The position numbers and the translations under genes were made by a program. From NCBI GenBank assembly GCA_024699855.1, contig JAMPIQ010000001.1, positions 6,448,001 to 6,512,000 on the forward strand: a DNA stretch of 64,000 nucleotides, in the 5' to 3' direction. Under the pieces are notes generated by a model, which saw only the letters and a program-made list of their open reading frames with translations, had not been told where the DNA came from and did not search any database. This stretch comes from Aphelenchoides besseyi. Taxonomy: Eukaryota > Nematoda > Chromadorea > Rhabditida > Aphelenchoididae. Below, in pieces: positions 12,171-24,526 of the stretch (positions are counted from its first letter, which is position 1; every line of letters starts with the position of its first letter).

Positions 12171-12440
12171 ATTGACAGCTTCTCTTCTTATCGCCAATGA
12201 ATTAACCTCTTCGTTTCAACTGAAGAAAAACTTATCATCACAACTAAGACGTGTCGATTACCTTCACGGATTGACAGCTGGACTAAAAGTGCGTATTAAA
12301 CAACCTCGAGGTCGCGATTATCTTTCGATCAAATGCATTTCGCAAGTCCAAAATAACAAAGCGAGACGATAGAGCTGTCAATTGCAATGGCGCCATGAGG
12401 TCGACTGGTGTGGAAACGGTGGAATGGAAATTGCATATAA
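12171..12440 (+). promoter_or_regulatory. Vitellogenin promoter: TGTCAAT-type boxes, GATA-type sites and TATA box
   Basis: Seen: three copies of the 7-mer TGTCAAT, two inverted (ATTGACA at 12171-12177 and 12270-12276) and one direct (12376-12382); CTTATC GATA-type sites at 12187-12192 and 12231-12236; a TATA-like CATATAA at 12434-12440, 55 bp before the ATG. Known: in C. elegans vit genes, VPE1 is TGTCAAT and VPE2 is a GATA-type CTGATAA box, together directing intestinal, adult hermaphrodite expression. Inference: the same logic operates here (GATA factor ELT-2 type input). Any single 7-mer could be chance; three within 212 bp right upstream of the vit ATG is the argument. Confidence 0.7.
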
Positions 12441-12494
12441 GCTCGAACAACCACCTTCAAATCACTAGCACATTCAACTGGCTCCTCACGCATC

Positions 12495-15400
12495 ATGAGG
12501 ACCGTCTTAGTGTGTCTTCTCGTTGGGTTGGTCGTAAATGCCAGCAACTACGATCCTCAACCGTTTGGATCGAAGAAATCGTTTGTCTATCGTTTTAACT
12601 CCCAAGTCGCATCCTCGTTGATCGGTTCATTGCCCAATGAAATTCAACAAGCTGCTGCAACTCGTCTCCGTTCCGATGTGCTTTTGAGTTTCACCAGTGA
12701 CTCCGAAGCCCGTGTGCAATTGCGAAACATTCGAATTGGTGAGCTCAATGGCGAGCTTCCCAAATCTCAACGCGTCCAACCGTTGGAACATTTCGAGCGT
12801 CGCGAATTGTCTCAAGAAGTTCAGCAAACCTTGGAGATGCCGATGTTTGTCAAGTTGACCGATGGCGTTGTAGAGAAAATGAACTTCCACGAAGATGATT
12901 CGGTTTGGTCGAAGAACATTAAACGTGCCGTTTTGAACATGATGCAATTGAACTTGAAACGCAACGATGTTCAAGGAGCCGAAATGCACCAGAAGAATCC
13001 CGAAGGTGAAGAAGACAATAACTCGCCTGTTTTCACGATCCCCGAGGTTAAATTTTGATTTTAAATCAAGATTATTCTTTAATTTTAGATAACGTTAGAA
13101 GGTGAATGCGACACCGTTTACACAATCCAGAAGAGCCATCGATACGACGAAGAAAACGATCAAGGACTTTTCAATGTGACCAAAACAATCAACTTCAATC
13201 GTTGCAATCGTACCGCCGATGTTTCGTTCGGTTACCAAGCAAATCCATCGCAAGAAGTTCGTTGTTTTAATTGTATCCATAAACATCGTTCACAACCGGA
13301 TGAAGAGGCAATCGAAGAGTTACGTTATTCGCACTGTCAATTGGAATGTCAACCAAATCGCATCAACAAAGAGAACGATGTTGAACGTTCCACCTTTGGC
13401 CGCTTCGAATTGATGGGCAAAACTGAGAAGTACGCAATCAAACGTGTTACGATGCTGTCGCAATATCTTGTGAAGGCCCAGAACCCGGCAAGTCAAAACG
13501 CCTTGATTCAAACGGTTGCATTGGCTGAGTTGACCTTCAAGGAAACAACTGATGATGACAAGATGGTGCCCGAGTTCAAACAATCGGAAACTGAAGAGAA
13601 GTTGTTGTACTCACCGCAATGGGACGTAAAAGAAAAACGCTTTTATATGGCCGGAGATGAGGAGTTCGAAAAGAATTCGCCCTTCCAGGTATGTCGGTTG
13701 TTTTTACATCAGATGGAAATCGAATATTTTAGAAAATCCAAAAGAAAAAAGAGAAGATCACTCACTCATTGCGCGCCATTCTGAAGCAATGGTCTGATCA
13801 AGAGTTGGGATACGAAATGGATTCGGCTATCAACTTCAACCGTTTGGTCACCGTCGTTCGTCAGTCATCTGTGAAGGATCTTCGCGCAATCGAAGATCTC
13901 GTTCGCGCCGGTGCTCAGTCGGGAAATAACCGTGATGATTGTTGGTGTAAGAGCTGCAACGAGCAGTGTGAAGAACACGCCAAAAGTCTTTTCCTTGACA
14001 GTTTGGCAGTTGCTGGAACTCGCAATTCGCTGTACGTTTTGGCTGAAAAGATCGTTAAACAGGACGTTTCGACATCGAAAGCTGTTCAGACCCTTCAGAC
14101 CTTCGTCGCCAATCAACACTCACCGTCTTCTCAACAAATCGACATCTTGGAACGTATCATGAAACACGAGGTCGCTCATCGTTCTCGTGCTTTGAAACAA
14201 ACCGCCGTGCTAAGCTATGGATCTGCTGTTGGTGCGATCTGTCAAATCCAACCAACTCAAGGACAACACGAATTGTTCCGCGTGGAAGAGCTGTGTAGCC
14301 GTAGCAAACGCGAACACTACAAAACGACTCTGATGCAACAGTTCCAACAAGCTCAAACCACTTACGAACAAATTCTTTCCTTAAAAGCGATTGGAAATGC
14401 TGCTTTGGAGAACATTCTTGACGAGTTGAAACGTGTGGTCGTTCAACAAAAACACTCAACTCTTGTTCGCATGGAAGCAATCGATGCTATGCGCCGTTTG
14501 CGTACAAGCAAAGCCCACAAGATTCGTCAAGCGTTACTCCCGGTATTCCAAAACCAACGCGAACAATCGGAACTTCGAATGGCCGCTTTCTCGATGATTA
14601 TGTAAGTTCAAGACGATAGAATATCGATGACATACGATTTCAGGTACACTCATCCAGAAAAAGCCGTTTTGGACCAAATGACTTTTACAGTCATTAGTGA
14701 CCGATCACAAAACTTGAAGTCGTTTGTTATGAGTACGATGGAGGCTTTGTCACAATCACCGAACTCCGCCGAACAAGAAGTCGCCAATCACATGAAGTCG
14801 GCTTTGAAGATGATCAAAATTACTCCCGATGAACAACGTCCGAGCCGTCGATATCAAGTTCCAATCTATGTGAGTGAACAAGAGAACATGGAGGAGCAGA
14901 ACTTTTTCTTGGGTTTGGCTTCGATCGTTTCACCGGCCAACATGATTCCAATCCACTTGTCCGCATCTTTACGTTCGGCTTTTGGCGGTGAAGCAGCAGC
15001 CGAGAATGTTCAGTTGAGTTTCACGCAAAAGAACTTGGAACAATGGTACGAAAAGATCGCCGACTTCGCTCATTCCTATGGTCAATCTAACCGAAACAAT
15101 AAAGAAGTTCGACAACAAGCATCCAACGACCTCAAGAACATCTACTCATCGCTTGCCATCAAGAGTCGTCGTCATGGTTCTTATTACTTGTCCAGCGAAG
15201 ATGAAATGGACTACGCAACGAACGATGAACAAGAACAGAAGGCCGTTAAGTTCATGCGCAACGAGCCTTTTGGAATGATCGTTATTCGTACCAACGATAT
15301 CGACCACGTGATTGTTCCGATCACCAAAGAACAACTTCCTCAAGTTGTCCAAAAGATGTTGAAGGGAGAAAAACCATCACTCTCAGACTTTCAAGAGATG

Positions 15401-18059
15401 ACTCAAAAGTTGACCGGTTCACCATTCCAGAAGCACGGTGCCATCAGTGTTGGAGAGAAAAAAACGAAGATTCCAACAATTGCTGGATTCCCGCTTTCAA
15501 TGATTCGGTTTGTCTTTCAATCTCCTAAATGTTTAACGTTGGATTTTATTTTAGTCAGACCACAGCTGTTGGATCTGTTCAAGGACAAATAAAGCTCAAC
15601 ACTGAATCCATGGGTTTGAATGCCGAATGGAAGATTCGAACTAGTGGAATCGCAACTCATATGCACAAAGCCGAATTGTGGACTCCAGTAAGTAAATCAT
15701 AATCATCGAATTTAAATTGTATTTTTAGGTTTTGATTACCGGAATTGAAACCGTTCGTACAGTCGAGTTGTACACTCCGTTGGAAGGAAAACTTCAACTC
15801 GACAACTCGCGAATGGAAGCGACCATCCGTCCATCACAAAAGCATAAAGTTCGCGTTCTTGGAATCCACACTCTACCAGTAACTTTCACTACTCACTTTG
15901 ATATGGAGCTTCGTACTCATCGTGAGCCACGTGTACGTACTATTCACAATTGGGTCTTGGAACAAAACCAACAGGAACATCAAATGAACAAAGAACGTGT
16001 GCTTATGCTCGATGGTCATTTTCTCGCGTTGTACAATCCGAAGCAGCTTCTTCACGCTTTCTACACCACCGAAAACAATTTGCATGTTTACTACAATCCA
16101 ACTGCTCAAACTCCAAAGGAAATCAAAGTACGCATTTCCGGTTCAATGTTCCAAAAGAACGATCAACACAGCCGACCAGAAATGAGTTCCTTCTATTCAT
16201 CGAACAACGGTTTCCAATCGCTTCACGATGAAGAATTCGAAGGAATGATGAGCGGACAAAAGGATGAACAACGAAGCAGCCAACTCAGCTCTTACTCTCA
16301 ACAATATTCGAGTCGCAACGCGTACAAACACGAATTGAAGATTGAGACCGAGGCTCGCACAGCTCAAACTACGCACAAAATGATGGTTAACTTGATGGGA
16401 ACCTGTGACTCTCAACTAAAACACTGCAAATTGTCTGTCGATGCCGAACGCTCACCGATTGGAAACGAAAATCAAAAGTGGATTTTGAAGTCGCAACTCC
16501 AAACTGTGGCACCGGAATCTGTTCGCGCTAATGAGAATCCAACTGAGAAACAATCTCGACTTTTGGTTCAAATCGACTCTGAATGGGGTTCTGATGAGAA
16601 GAACAAAATGAACGTTCGTCTTCAAGCAGAACCAACCAAATTGTCAATTCAATCGGATCGCTGGGCACGTTTCTTGAACAAAATCGACATGGTCGCCGAC
16701 TATCAAATCCGTACATCCAAAACGCAAACGCTTCTTCAACATCTGTTCGAAGTCTTAAAATCAAAAGTTTTTTGGCAACTGAACTCCGAACAACGTCGTG
16801 GTGAAGAGGGTATCATTCGTGCTCTTGCAATCATTGATCCAATGACTCGTCGTTACGCAAATGTCACAATCCAAACATCCCAAGAACGTCTTCAAATCCA
16901 AAACCTTCAAGTTTCGCCTCAAGTTTTTTCACTTGTCGCTTTCCCGTTGGAAAAACAGCAACCAATGGAATTGAAGTCATTTGGCGGTCTAATGAAACGA
17001 ATGAGCAACTTTGGTAACGCCGAATGTCGAGCTGACGAATCCCGTGTTCGTGGCTTTGACAAGGTCGCTTATCAGTCACCATTGTCTTCTTGCTGGTCGG
17101 TTCTTGCAAAGGATTGTTCACGTAAGTATCTTGCTTACATCTCTCACTGATTCTCTAAATGTTTAGGTGACGAGCCACGATTCGTTGTTATGATGCGAAA
17201 GAATGGTGACGAGAAGAAGGTTCGTGTCATTACCCGTGATGGCAAGATCGAGTTGACCGGTCAATCGGAGAACGAAAAAGTGAAAGTCCACGTGAATGGC
17301 GAGCACATCCGCGACGAGGAACGTTTGTCCGATGAAGGAATCAAGTTCCAAAACAACAAAGTCTACGTCTCGAAACGCGAAATTGCTGTTGAATTCAATG
17401 GTCAAGAGGTCAAAGTGAAGATTGCTCCCGAATACAAGAACATTCAATGCGGATTGTGTGGCCACTACAACGACGAAGACGAAGATGTTTTCCGAACCAA
17501 CGACAACCAGCTCTCTAACAGTATCAAGGAGTTCCATCGCTCGTTTACATTCAAGAACGAAGAATGTGAGGAAGATGAATTGAACAAGTTTTACGAGCAG
17601 AAGGGTCGTGAATTCGAGACCAAGCCACGCAAACAGCAAAAACCATCTCGTGCTTACAACTTGTGGACCAACGAAGATCTTTACGACACTAACGACGATG
17701 AAGACCAATGGCAAAGTTCATCGGAACAATTGAAAGAGAAAAGTAAGTTCAAAAGGAAGATAACTGTTGGCAAGAAACGTTTAGACATCAAGCCAATCTC
17801 TCGAACTGAATCCATGGAATACAATCACAAAATTTGTTTCTCCACCAAGCCAGTCAAGGGATGTCCACGTGGAACCACTCCGGATGATGAGGCCGAAACT
17901 CAATCGACTTCCGTCGAGTTCTTCTGTTTGGAGCGCACTTCCACCGACGCTCGTCGTTTGCTTCGTCAAGTACGCCAAGACAGTTTGATCGATACTGCCG
18001 GACGTCCAGTAGCGTTCAACCAAAACATCGATCAACCAACCAAATGTCTTGCTTTCTAA
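12495..18059 (+). CDS. Vitellogenin (yolk protein precursor)
   Basis: Seven exons (introns 13047-13088, 13689-13732, 14602-14643, 15508-15554, 15688-15728, 17122-17166; all 41-47 nt) encode about 1,767 residues, the normal size for nematode vitellogenins. Order: signal peptide (VLVCLLVGLVVNAS), lipid-transfer N-terminal domain starting FVYRFNSQVASSL and including a Cys-rich CNRTADVSFGY section, a helical lipovitellin region with CWCKSCNEQCEEHA, an open beta-sheet region, then a von Willebrand factor D domain from about residue 1470 with the IQCGLCGHYND signature. Codon use is strongly biased, as expected of a very highly expressed gene. Vitellogenins are made in the intestine, secreted and taken up by oocytes to supply lipid and protein. 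No break seen. Confidence 0.97.
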
Positions 18060-18228
18060 TCCAATCGCATTTACTGTCACGTTCTTTTTATTGTAATCGA
18101 AATTCACAAACAAACACTTTCTTTATCAAATTTGCATACTTTAAGTGTCATTCCAACTCCGTAATAAACGTGCCAGTTTTCAAAACAATCTTCTGAGATT
18201 TCCATTTTCATCAAACAAAACGGCTGCA

Positions 18229-18522
18229 ATGCAACGACTCCAAATTATTTTCCTTTCGCTCTCAATTTTCTGTGCACAAACAGATTTTGAGTTGTTTATT
18301 TCCATTTCGATTTACAACCCAAAGCTTATTTCTTGTCATCTTTGTTTCAGTGTTCTGCACCATTTGCGTATTTCTTTCGGTTGTAGGCGCATTATTCCCC
18401 CGGTTTGCCCTCATCGTCGTCGAGAAGGTGAACGAGAAAACGAATTGGAGAGCGACGGTTGTGGACGACGAGTGTTCATTACGAATGGAGTTCGTTCCGC
18501 ATATTGCGCCATGTTGGATTGA
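18229..18522 (+). CDS. Possible small secreted peptide
   Basis: Two exons (intron about 18291-18350 ending TTTGTTTCAG) give 77 residues. QIIFLSLSIFCAQ looks like a signal peptide; the mature part holds four cysteines and clusters of basic residues (CPHRRREGER, CGRRVF), which resemble prohormone cleavage sites. It could be a neuropeptide-like or small disulfide protein, but no family is recognised. Alternative frames over the second exon are also open, and another open reading continues to about 18735 (Cys-containing, ending TRVRDF), so the model is weak. Confidence 0.35.
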   Translation: MQRLQIIFLSLSIFCAQTDFELFISISIYNPKLISCHLCFSVLHHLRISFGCRRIIPPVCPHRRREGERENELESDGCGRRVFITNGVRSAYCAMLD

Positions 18523-18913
18523 AGAAAAGCGGAGACCGGCGATTATCATAGTCCGTCGAGTGTTGAACGGTTGCGGCTAAACAGCTTAGTTGTTGAAAGA
18601 ATCGCAAGTACCTACTGGACTGAATTACTCGTGCCGTAACACCGCGTTCAATTCGAACTTGGAGGGTCACGGAGTCGATTTGAACGGGATTGACGGGTCG
18701 AGTTGGTGTCGTGGCACTCGAGTCCGTGATTTCTGATTGTTGTTGACGAGGTGCATCGTTTGGAATTCTGCGTCCGTCGAAGTAAGTCGTCAGTTGATGA
18801 GCGTTTTCGAGATCGGGAGTTGCGTCAAAGTCGACTTTCGACGCATCGGAATGAAACAGAAATCGTTTTTACTACCTCTCTAAATTTTGTGCAAATTCTC
18901 ATCAATATTATCG
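18523..18913. other. Intergenic, with one suggestive open frame
   Basis: A plus-strand frame from about 18592 to 18737 reads LNYSCRNTAFNSNLEGHGVD and ends in TGA. It could be a 3' exon linked to the preceding weak gene, but no convincing splice join was found. Confidence 0.3.
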
Positions 18914-19911
18914 CTAAGAATCATCGCTTGAAAACCAATTTGCCAAAATGAACAATCGACGACGAAAAGCAGGAACAATGCAGATAGTTATCAGCGGTTT
19001 TACGACTCCCAACCACACGGTTACCGATAGAATTAGCGGTCCGATGTTTGGCAGGTCGATGGCTAACAGGGCGCATAGACAAACTAAGACACTTGGAACG
19101 CACAATACGAGTGGAACTGTGGTTTGGAGGAATAGAATTCGCAATACTTGTCTATGACCAGTTTGAAAACGCCTCGGAATACCGCTTTTGATCTTCGAAT
19201 TAATCTTGTAGATAGTAAAGAACATAATCAAATAGACAAGGACAACCAACGTGATTAGAAAGACCAGACATTGAATGGCATAGGGATTGGACTAAAAAGC
19301 TCCAAACTGCATTTCTGGCCTTCTAAGCTTACCGGTTCAAAGGTCGAGAAAGAAGCATTTTGCCATTGAAAATGAACACGAAGTTTCTGTTCCAATAGAT
19401 GGGTTTCATCGCTCGGTCCAAATAGGCTGTACCCTGCACTGTGGATAAACGACATACAGAAAGAAGTTAAAAAGCACACAAAAACCAAAGAGCTTAATTG
19501 GATGTTGCTAAGCTGTTTGTCTCTATAGATTAAAATGATTAATTGAAGGCTCCAAACTCACAAACAAACGGTGCAATAGCGATACCAGAAATCGACGGTC
19601 AGAAGTAAAATCGAATACAAAATTGAGCAGAAGTACAAACGAAGAAGATAGCTAGTAAAATATATGTTTAAATTCCTCCAGAAGCCGGTAAGCACAAGAA
19701 AAACGGTACCGTTGATTGGAGTTGGACTAACTGATGTTAACACGCTAATGAGCTCATAGAACATATCCGAGAAGCAGTGAATGTAGAGCATTCGGGCATA
19801 AGATTTCAAGTGCGATGGAGTGTGTCGATTGAGAAGAATCAAAAGCGTCAAGTTGAACATCAGGCTTAGAGAAACAGCAATGAATTCGTTAATCAACACA
19901 AAGGTAAACAT
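18914..19911 (-). CDS. Seven-TM serpentine receptor-like GPCR
   Basis: Three exons (about 19911-19562, 19492-19333, 19291-18914). Hydrophobic segments in order: FVLINEFIAVSLSLMFNLTL (TM1), SYARMLYIHCFSDMFYELIS (TM2), a third around YFTSYLLRLYFCSILYSILL, CFLTSFCMSFIHSAGYSLFG (TM4), LVFLITLVVLVYLIMFFTIY (TM5), FLQTTVPLVLCVPSVLVCL (TM6) and LSVTVWLGVVKPLITICIVP (TM7), the last two showing the Pro-containing pattern of nematode chemoreceptors. A basic loop IKSGIPRRFQTGHRQ precedes TM6, as in the Str superfamily. Such receptors usually act in chemosensory neurons. The start follows a TTTTTTAG acceptor. Ligand and exact subfamily cannot be read. Confidence 0.82.
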
Positions 19912-20121
19912 CCTAAAAAAGATATTTGAACTGAAACCAACAAAATCAAGGTGATAGTCGAATATAAACGGTCAATTTGATTATTGTAACTCAATTAGTG
20001 CTCACATCATGTTTTAATAAAATTGCACTGCTTCTTGCTTAGGTGTTGCTATTCGACAATTTTCGATATAATTAAGACCCGAATTAATCTGCAAATTCCT
20101 TAAAATGTTTATGTCCAAAAT

Positions 20122-21804
20122 TCAATCGATATTGATGGCTTCAAAGACCGAATAGAACAACTTGACGTCTGAGCGCAACAACTCCCATAACTCAATCGAT
20201 TTCATCACTTGTTTGTAACGAGTAGCCGACTCGTCAATAAACAAACGAATCGACTTCATCAACTTTGGTTCATCAAAACGAAGTGCGAGAATCAAACGAC
20301 GAGCTGTATTCTCGTTGTTCAATGTAACTCGGAGACTTTGAGTACACTGACTCTAAAGAACCCAAAGATTAGATGATCAATGCAGAAGTCAAACCTTCAG
20401 ATTTGGGATACATTTTTCTGCAGCCACAACAAACAACTTTTCTGCATCAAACTCGTCCACACATCCGAGATACATCCACTGGAGCAGATAGAAGAAGGTG
20501 GTTGTGTCGATGTTTTTCACTTCGATTGCTATGTTTTTTTCGTGTAAATGGTCTTTGAGTCGTGGCCATTGAGCAACAACAACTGCTTTGTGACACTGAA
20601 AGCAATGAGATTGAAGTGAATGAGATGATTGAACAAACCTCAAACACTTTGTTTTGAACTTGAAATCGAAGGTCTGTGAACTGACCGTTGAATGATTGAC
20701 GCCAAAGAAGCTCAGACATCAACTCTACTTCTTCATTGCTCAGATTCCACGGCCTAACCGGAACATCAGAAAGAGATGAGTATTCACAGCAGAAAACGAG
20801 TTCCTTTTCTTTTCCAGCAATAACTCGCAATTCTTCGAGAGTCGCAAAGTTATTCCAACGACAACAATTCAAATTGGTCAAAAGCTGACCAACTGCTTCT
20901 AAACAACCCTTCAATTTAGAAGAACTTGTTACTGGTTACCACGTTTGGCAGACCGTCGCTGTCCGTCCACGCTTTCTGCCCACAAAACAACGCGAACGAT
21001 TCTTGACTTCTCCGTAGGATCAATGATCTTCACACACAGATGGAAAGAAGAGATGTCGAAAGCTTGTGAAGATGAACGTTTTAATCTGAAGGATCCAGAA
21101 CGACCGTTTGGTTCCAGCTGAATTTGCTTGCTGTGCCATTTTTGATTCGTAGACCACAGACGAAATTTTGCACTTGATTCCAACTTCTGCAGTTTCAAAT
21201 TCCAATTGAACTTTGACGTTGAAGAATCTTGATTTTCAATCGGGATCATAGGTTGCGAAATTTCTTTTGCGTATTTCCAATCGATCTGAACACAAACGAT
21301 GACCGTTGCATTTTCGCTCTCAAAACACGTGTTTGCAATCTCAACAAACGACGGTATCTTGTGAACTGAACCCATAGCAGCAATTTCAACGTCCATTGAA
21401 CCTGGATAACGAGTTCACTTCTTTGTTTCGACTGAGTACTCACCTTCAGACTCCCAACAACGATCGTGTTGTTCGTTCTCTAACCACAGATTGTAAGTGA
21501 GTTGGATCGGCATCTGCACCGGAAGAACTTGGATTCTGATTGCCGTCTGATCGTTTTCGACTTTTGGTTTTAAAGTCAGAATGCATCGAACTCGTCGTCC
21601 ACTTCCATTTAAAACAAAAGGCAAACTGGCTAATTGGTCTCCCAATTGAAAGTCCTTGAAATCGTCCAAACGCCAACGAAATTCGGTTTGACCGCTGGAC
21701 AGATGAGTGCATGAGAAGTTGTGTTTCATTGCAAAAGCAGAGATAACCACTGATCGCGATCGACCAACTTTGATAGAAGCAACAAACACAATGAACTCTT
21801 TCAT
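20122..21804 (-). CDS. BTB/POZ domain protein with N-terminal MATH-like region
   Basis: The 5' half (21804 to about 20950) encodes beta-rich, MATH-like sequence (FRWRLDDFKDFQLGD, LTYNLWLENEQHDRC). The 3' half contains a BTB core: FTDLRFQVQNKVFE then CHKAVVVAQWPRLKDHL, TTFFYLLQWMYLGCVDEF and AEKLFVVAAEKC. A C-terminal helical part ends FYSVFEAINID. MATH-BTB proteins are typically substrate adaptors for CUL3 ubiquitin ligases and form expanded families in nematodes. Introns are clear at about 20380-20330 and 20640-20590. The join near 20910-20950 is not resolved: the two halves do not meet in frame at an obvious GT/AG pair, so either a small intron is misread or these are two genes. Confidence 0.68.
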
Positions 21805-21842
21805 TCGAAGGTTTTGGTTGCAGTCAGTCGGTCACTTTCGAG

Positions 21843-23048
21843 ATGTCGAATCAGCAGTCATTGGGACCGATTTGTGAGTTCATGACCATCGTTCTCACAT
21901 CACTTGTTTCAGTTGTAAAAGACAAGAAGTTTCGCAAAGGAGATCAGAAACGCAGTCCATCTCCGAAATCACAAAAGAACAAAAACATTCCTCAAGAGGT
22001 CCAACAAGCTGTGATTCCTAATTCTAAGCCGGATGTCATGAAGAAGGAAAAGAAGTGAGTTTTTAATTGCCTCAAACTGACTCTGTAGTTTTGGGTCGGA
22101 AATTGGAACTGCAGTCGTAAATGTCGGCGCCAATTTCTATCGTCGTTTTGCGAAAGATCGAAAGGTGCTCGTGCATTTGAACAGCGAAGACTTTCTTCAG
22201 GTTCTCATTCAGTCAATCCGAACAATCGGACGTTGTTTCAGCACTTGCAAGAACCGAAGCCCGGAACATTGACCGGCGATTTCTTGCCGTGTATTCCACT
22301 TGCCGGTTGGCGTTGCATTTCGACTGCCGAAATGGATCGGGCATTGGCGTGTGGACCAACAAAAGTGAGTCTGCAAGTACGTTCCAGTTGAATTCCGAAG
22401 TTTCAGGATCCAGTTGTGCATCGTGGAATTCGTATTGAACGTGACTCGATCCCGAGTTTCCCGTCCAAATCGCCAATTACAGTGATTACTTTGCTCAGCG
22501 TTCCGTTGGCTTCTCGACAAAATTTGATAGAACGAGGCGCAATGGAGATGATCCAGTCGATGCTCTGCTATCATTACGCCAAAGAGGGCCGACATACTTC
22601 CGAGATTCTGGAGCTCTTTCAGTATCTGGCCCGGATCTTCGAGACTCAACTGCCGGACGCCAAAAAAGAACAACACAAAACGGAATGTCGAGCGATTGTC
22701 TTGCAGACGTTGCTCATGAAACGCAAACTCTCCGACGAGCAATTGGCCAAATTCATGATTGAAATGGGCAAGTTCATCGAAGTCGATAAGGTCAGTCACC
22801 GGCCATTAATTCACATATGCTGTTATTTAGGAGCAAATTGACGGCACTTTGGAGGCGTTGCGTAAACGCGACAAATTGAACGAACAACAGGTCGGAGACT
22901 CACAAGCACCTGAGACGAAGCTTTTCAGGTCGATCGTGTTCGTCAAGAGTTGTGGAATGAGATTCGTGCGGCTCAATCGGACACAATTCCGCTGATCAAC
23001 TTGCAACGTTCGGTTTTGGGGGCATTAAAGACGCCAAATCGTTCGTGA
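21843..23048 (+). CDS. Conserved-looking intracellular protein, unrecognised
   Basis: Seven exons, all joined in frame by introns of about 35-55 nt: a Lys-rich start (KKFRKGDQKRSPSPKSQKN), then a folded-looking region with EIGTAVVNVGANFYRRFAKD, GDFLPCIPLAGWRCISTAEM, SPITVITLLSVPLASRQNL and a helical C-terminal half (EILELFQYLARIFETQLPD, TLEALRKRDKLNEQQ). No signal peptide or membrane helix. The basic, Ser/Pro-rich N-terminus suggests a nuclear or RNA-associated protein, but no domain is identified. Its ATG lies 38 bp from the ATG of the divergent BTB gene. Confidence 0.75.
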
Positions 23049-23157
23049 TTGCGCTTCTGGGAATCAACTCTATGGAAAAATTGCGATCAATTGCGTTCAT
23101 TTTCGAGCTATTGAGTAAATGGAAAAATGTAGATTATGTGGTTATTTAGAGTTAAAG

Positions 23158-23414
23158 TTAATTGCGGATAATGTTGTTCAATTGAACAGTGAGTTCGGAG
23201 AACACGTCTTCGATTGACTTCTTTGCGTCGACCTGAAGCGAAACCATTGAACGGGTCTCGTACTTGTATTTCACCTCCACCAATTTGCGCGTCCTTTGAT
23301 AAAACGAACGACTTTTATTGTGTCTGTAAAGTAAGATCAAATACGCTTTTCGATCACTTCTTTTTGGCCGTCAGTTCGGCCGCTGAGTTCGGTTCACCAA
23401 ACGTTCCTTCATTC
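23158..23414 (-). CDS. 3' exons of a possible nucleotide kinase-like gene, 5' part missing
   Basis: Two short exons (23414-23358 and 23323-23158, intron 23357-23324) join in frame and stop at TAA. The end reads VDAKKSIEDVFSELTVQLNN, resembling the C-terminal helix region of adenylate and UMP-CMP kinases (...GSVDEVF...L). No start is visible: the upstream acceptor (TTACAG) abuts the tRNA-Ile gene at 23421, so any earlier exon lies beyond the tRNA. It may be a truncated remnant left next to the duplication boundary. Confidence 0.35.
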
Positions 23415-23420
23415 CTGTAA

Positions 23421-23494
23421 GCCGCCATAGCTCAGTCGGTTAGAGCGTGGGTCTAATAAGCCCAAGGTCGCAGGTTCGACCCCTGCTGGCGGCA
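23421..23494 (+). tRNA. tRNA-Ile (AAT)
   Basis: Acceptor GCCGCCA pairs with TGGCGGC; the D arm TAGCTCAGTCGGTTAGA and T arm CAGGTTCGACCCCTG are standard; anticodon loop CTAATAA gives AAT. No intron; discriminator A. Ends about 180 bp before the visible left end of the inverted duplication. Confidence 0.96.
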
Positions 23495-24271
23495 AATATT
23501 TTTGTAGTTGTGGCTCTGAATTCGATATTTTCGACTCAATTTTCGGATTATCAGAACAGAATACGTCGAGATTGCATGTATTTTTCGGACTAAAAAAGCT
23601 CAGTTCCTGAAAATGGGTTTGAGCTGATCATCGGATTTCCTCTCACTCATGACGACTTATTTCTTATCAATAAGCCCTCATTCGATGAACAGCCAACTCG
23701 AGCTATTCGACGTGAAGTAAGCAAAGACAAGGAGCTTGTGAGAAGAACGGCCCCTGAAGTCGAGAATATGAGGGGGAAGCGCGAACGCTGTCCCCCAAAC
23801 GCAAAAATTTAGCTGTTGGCCAATGACTATGCGCCACTGCCATACGGGTCAGCCTGAAACCGGAAGTGCAATGGGTCAAGCCTCACCATAATGTCGACTC
23901 CTTGCTGATCGAGCCGAGCATCCAGCCAGGTAAGTTTCAGAGTCGACCATTCGACTGCTCTTGCTCATTCATTCTTTCAAGCATACTGATGGGTCACAGG
24001 GGCGAGCAGAGTCGAGAGAACCCACGATCTCTGCGCTCGCTCTGTCATTTCTGTGATCTCTTTGCTTCCGTTGTTTCTCTCGCTCAACAGTGAGAACGAA
24101 CCGATGACTTGTTTCCAGAGCCACTTTTCGATTCTCAATTGGATGTGTGACGCTTAGAATTCGATCGGACATGTACTCCGATTAATATGCTCGCTACGTG
24201 CTTCTATCACTTGTCGTCTTCGGAGCTTATTGATCGGCATTCACAAGCGTTTTTGTGGACCGTCAATGCGT
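23495..24271. other. Region before tRNA-Ser, weak open frames
   Basis: A plus-strand frame at about 23613-23812 (GFELIIGFPLTHDDLFLINK ... RCPPNAKI) looks like a possible exon but has no start or splice partner. Two arm-to-arm homopolymer differences fall here (C5 at 23792-23796 versus C6; G3 at 23873-23875 versus G2). Confidence 0.3.
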
Positions 24272-24352
24272 GCAGTCATGCCCGAGCGGTTAAGGGGATT
24301 GACTAGAAATCAATTGGTTTCGGCCGCGCAGGTTCGAATCCTGCTGACTGCG
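24272..24352 (+). tRNA. tRNA-Ser (AGA)
   Basis: GCAGTCA pairs with TGACTGC; long variable arm typical of tRNA-Ser; loop CTAGAAA between ATTGA and TCAAT gives anticodon AGA; T arm CAGGTTCGAATCCTG. Differs from the second tRNA-Ser in this arm essentially at the first anticodon base (A versus C). Confidence 0.95.
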
Positions 24353-24526
24353 AACACTTTTTGGATTCGTAGATTCTACGTAGAAGACAACTAGACGATG
24401 CGAAGGTTCTTTTGATCACAATTTTGATTCAAATCTTTGCAGTCTCTTCATTTCTTGATTGATGCTGGTAATCAAGTGGTCAGGTACTTTGAGTTAACTG
24501 CAACATATCTACTCTGATTCCATGTC

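Noticed and set aside
17163..17714. 183-codon open frame on the minus strand inside vitellogenin
   Set aside because: Antisense shadow of a strongly codon-biased, charged coding region; composition (runs of V, F, L) reflects the complement of GAA/AAG codons, and no start or splice context exists.
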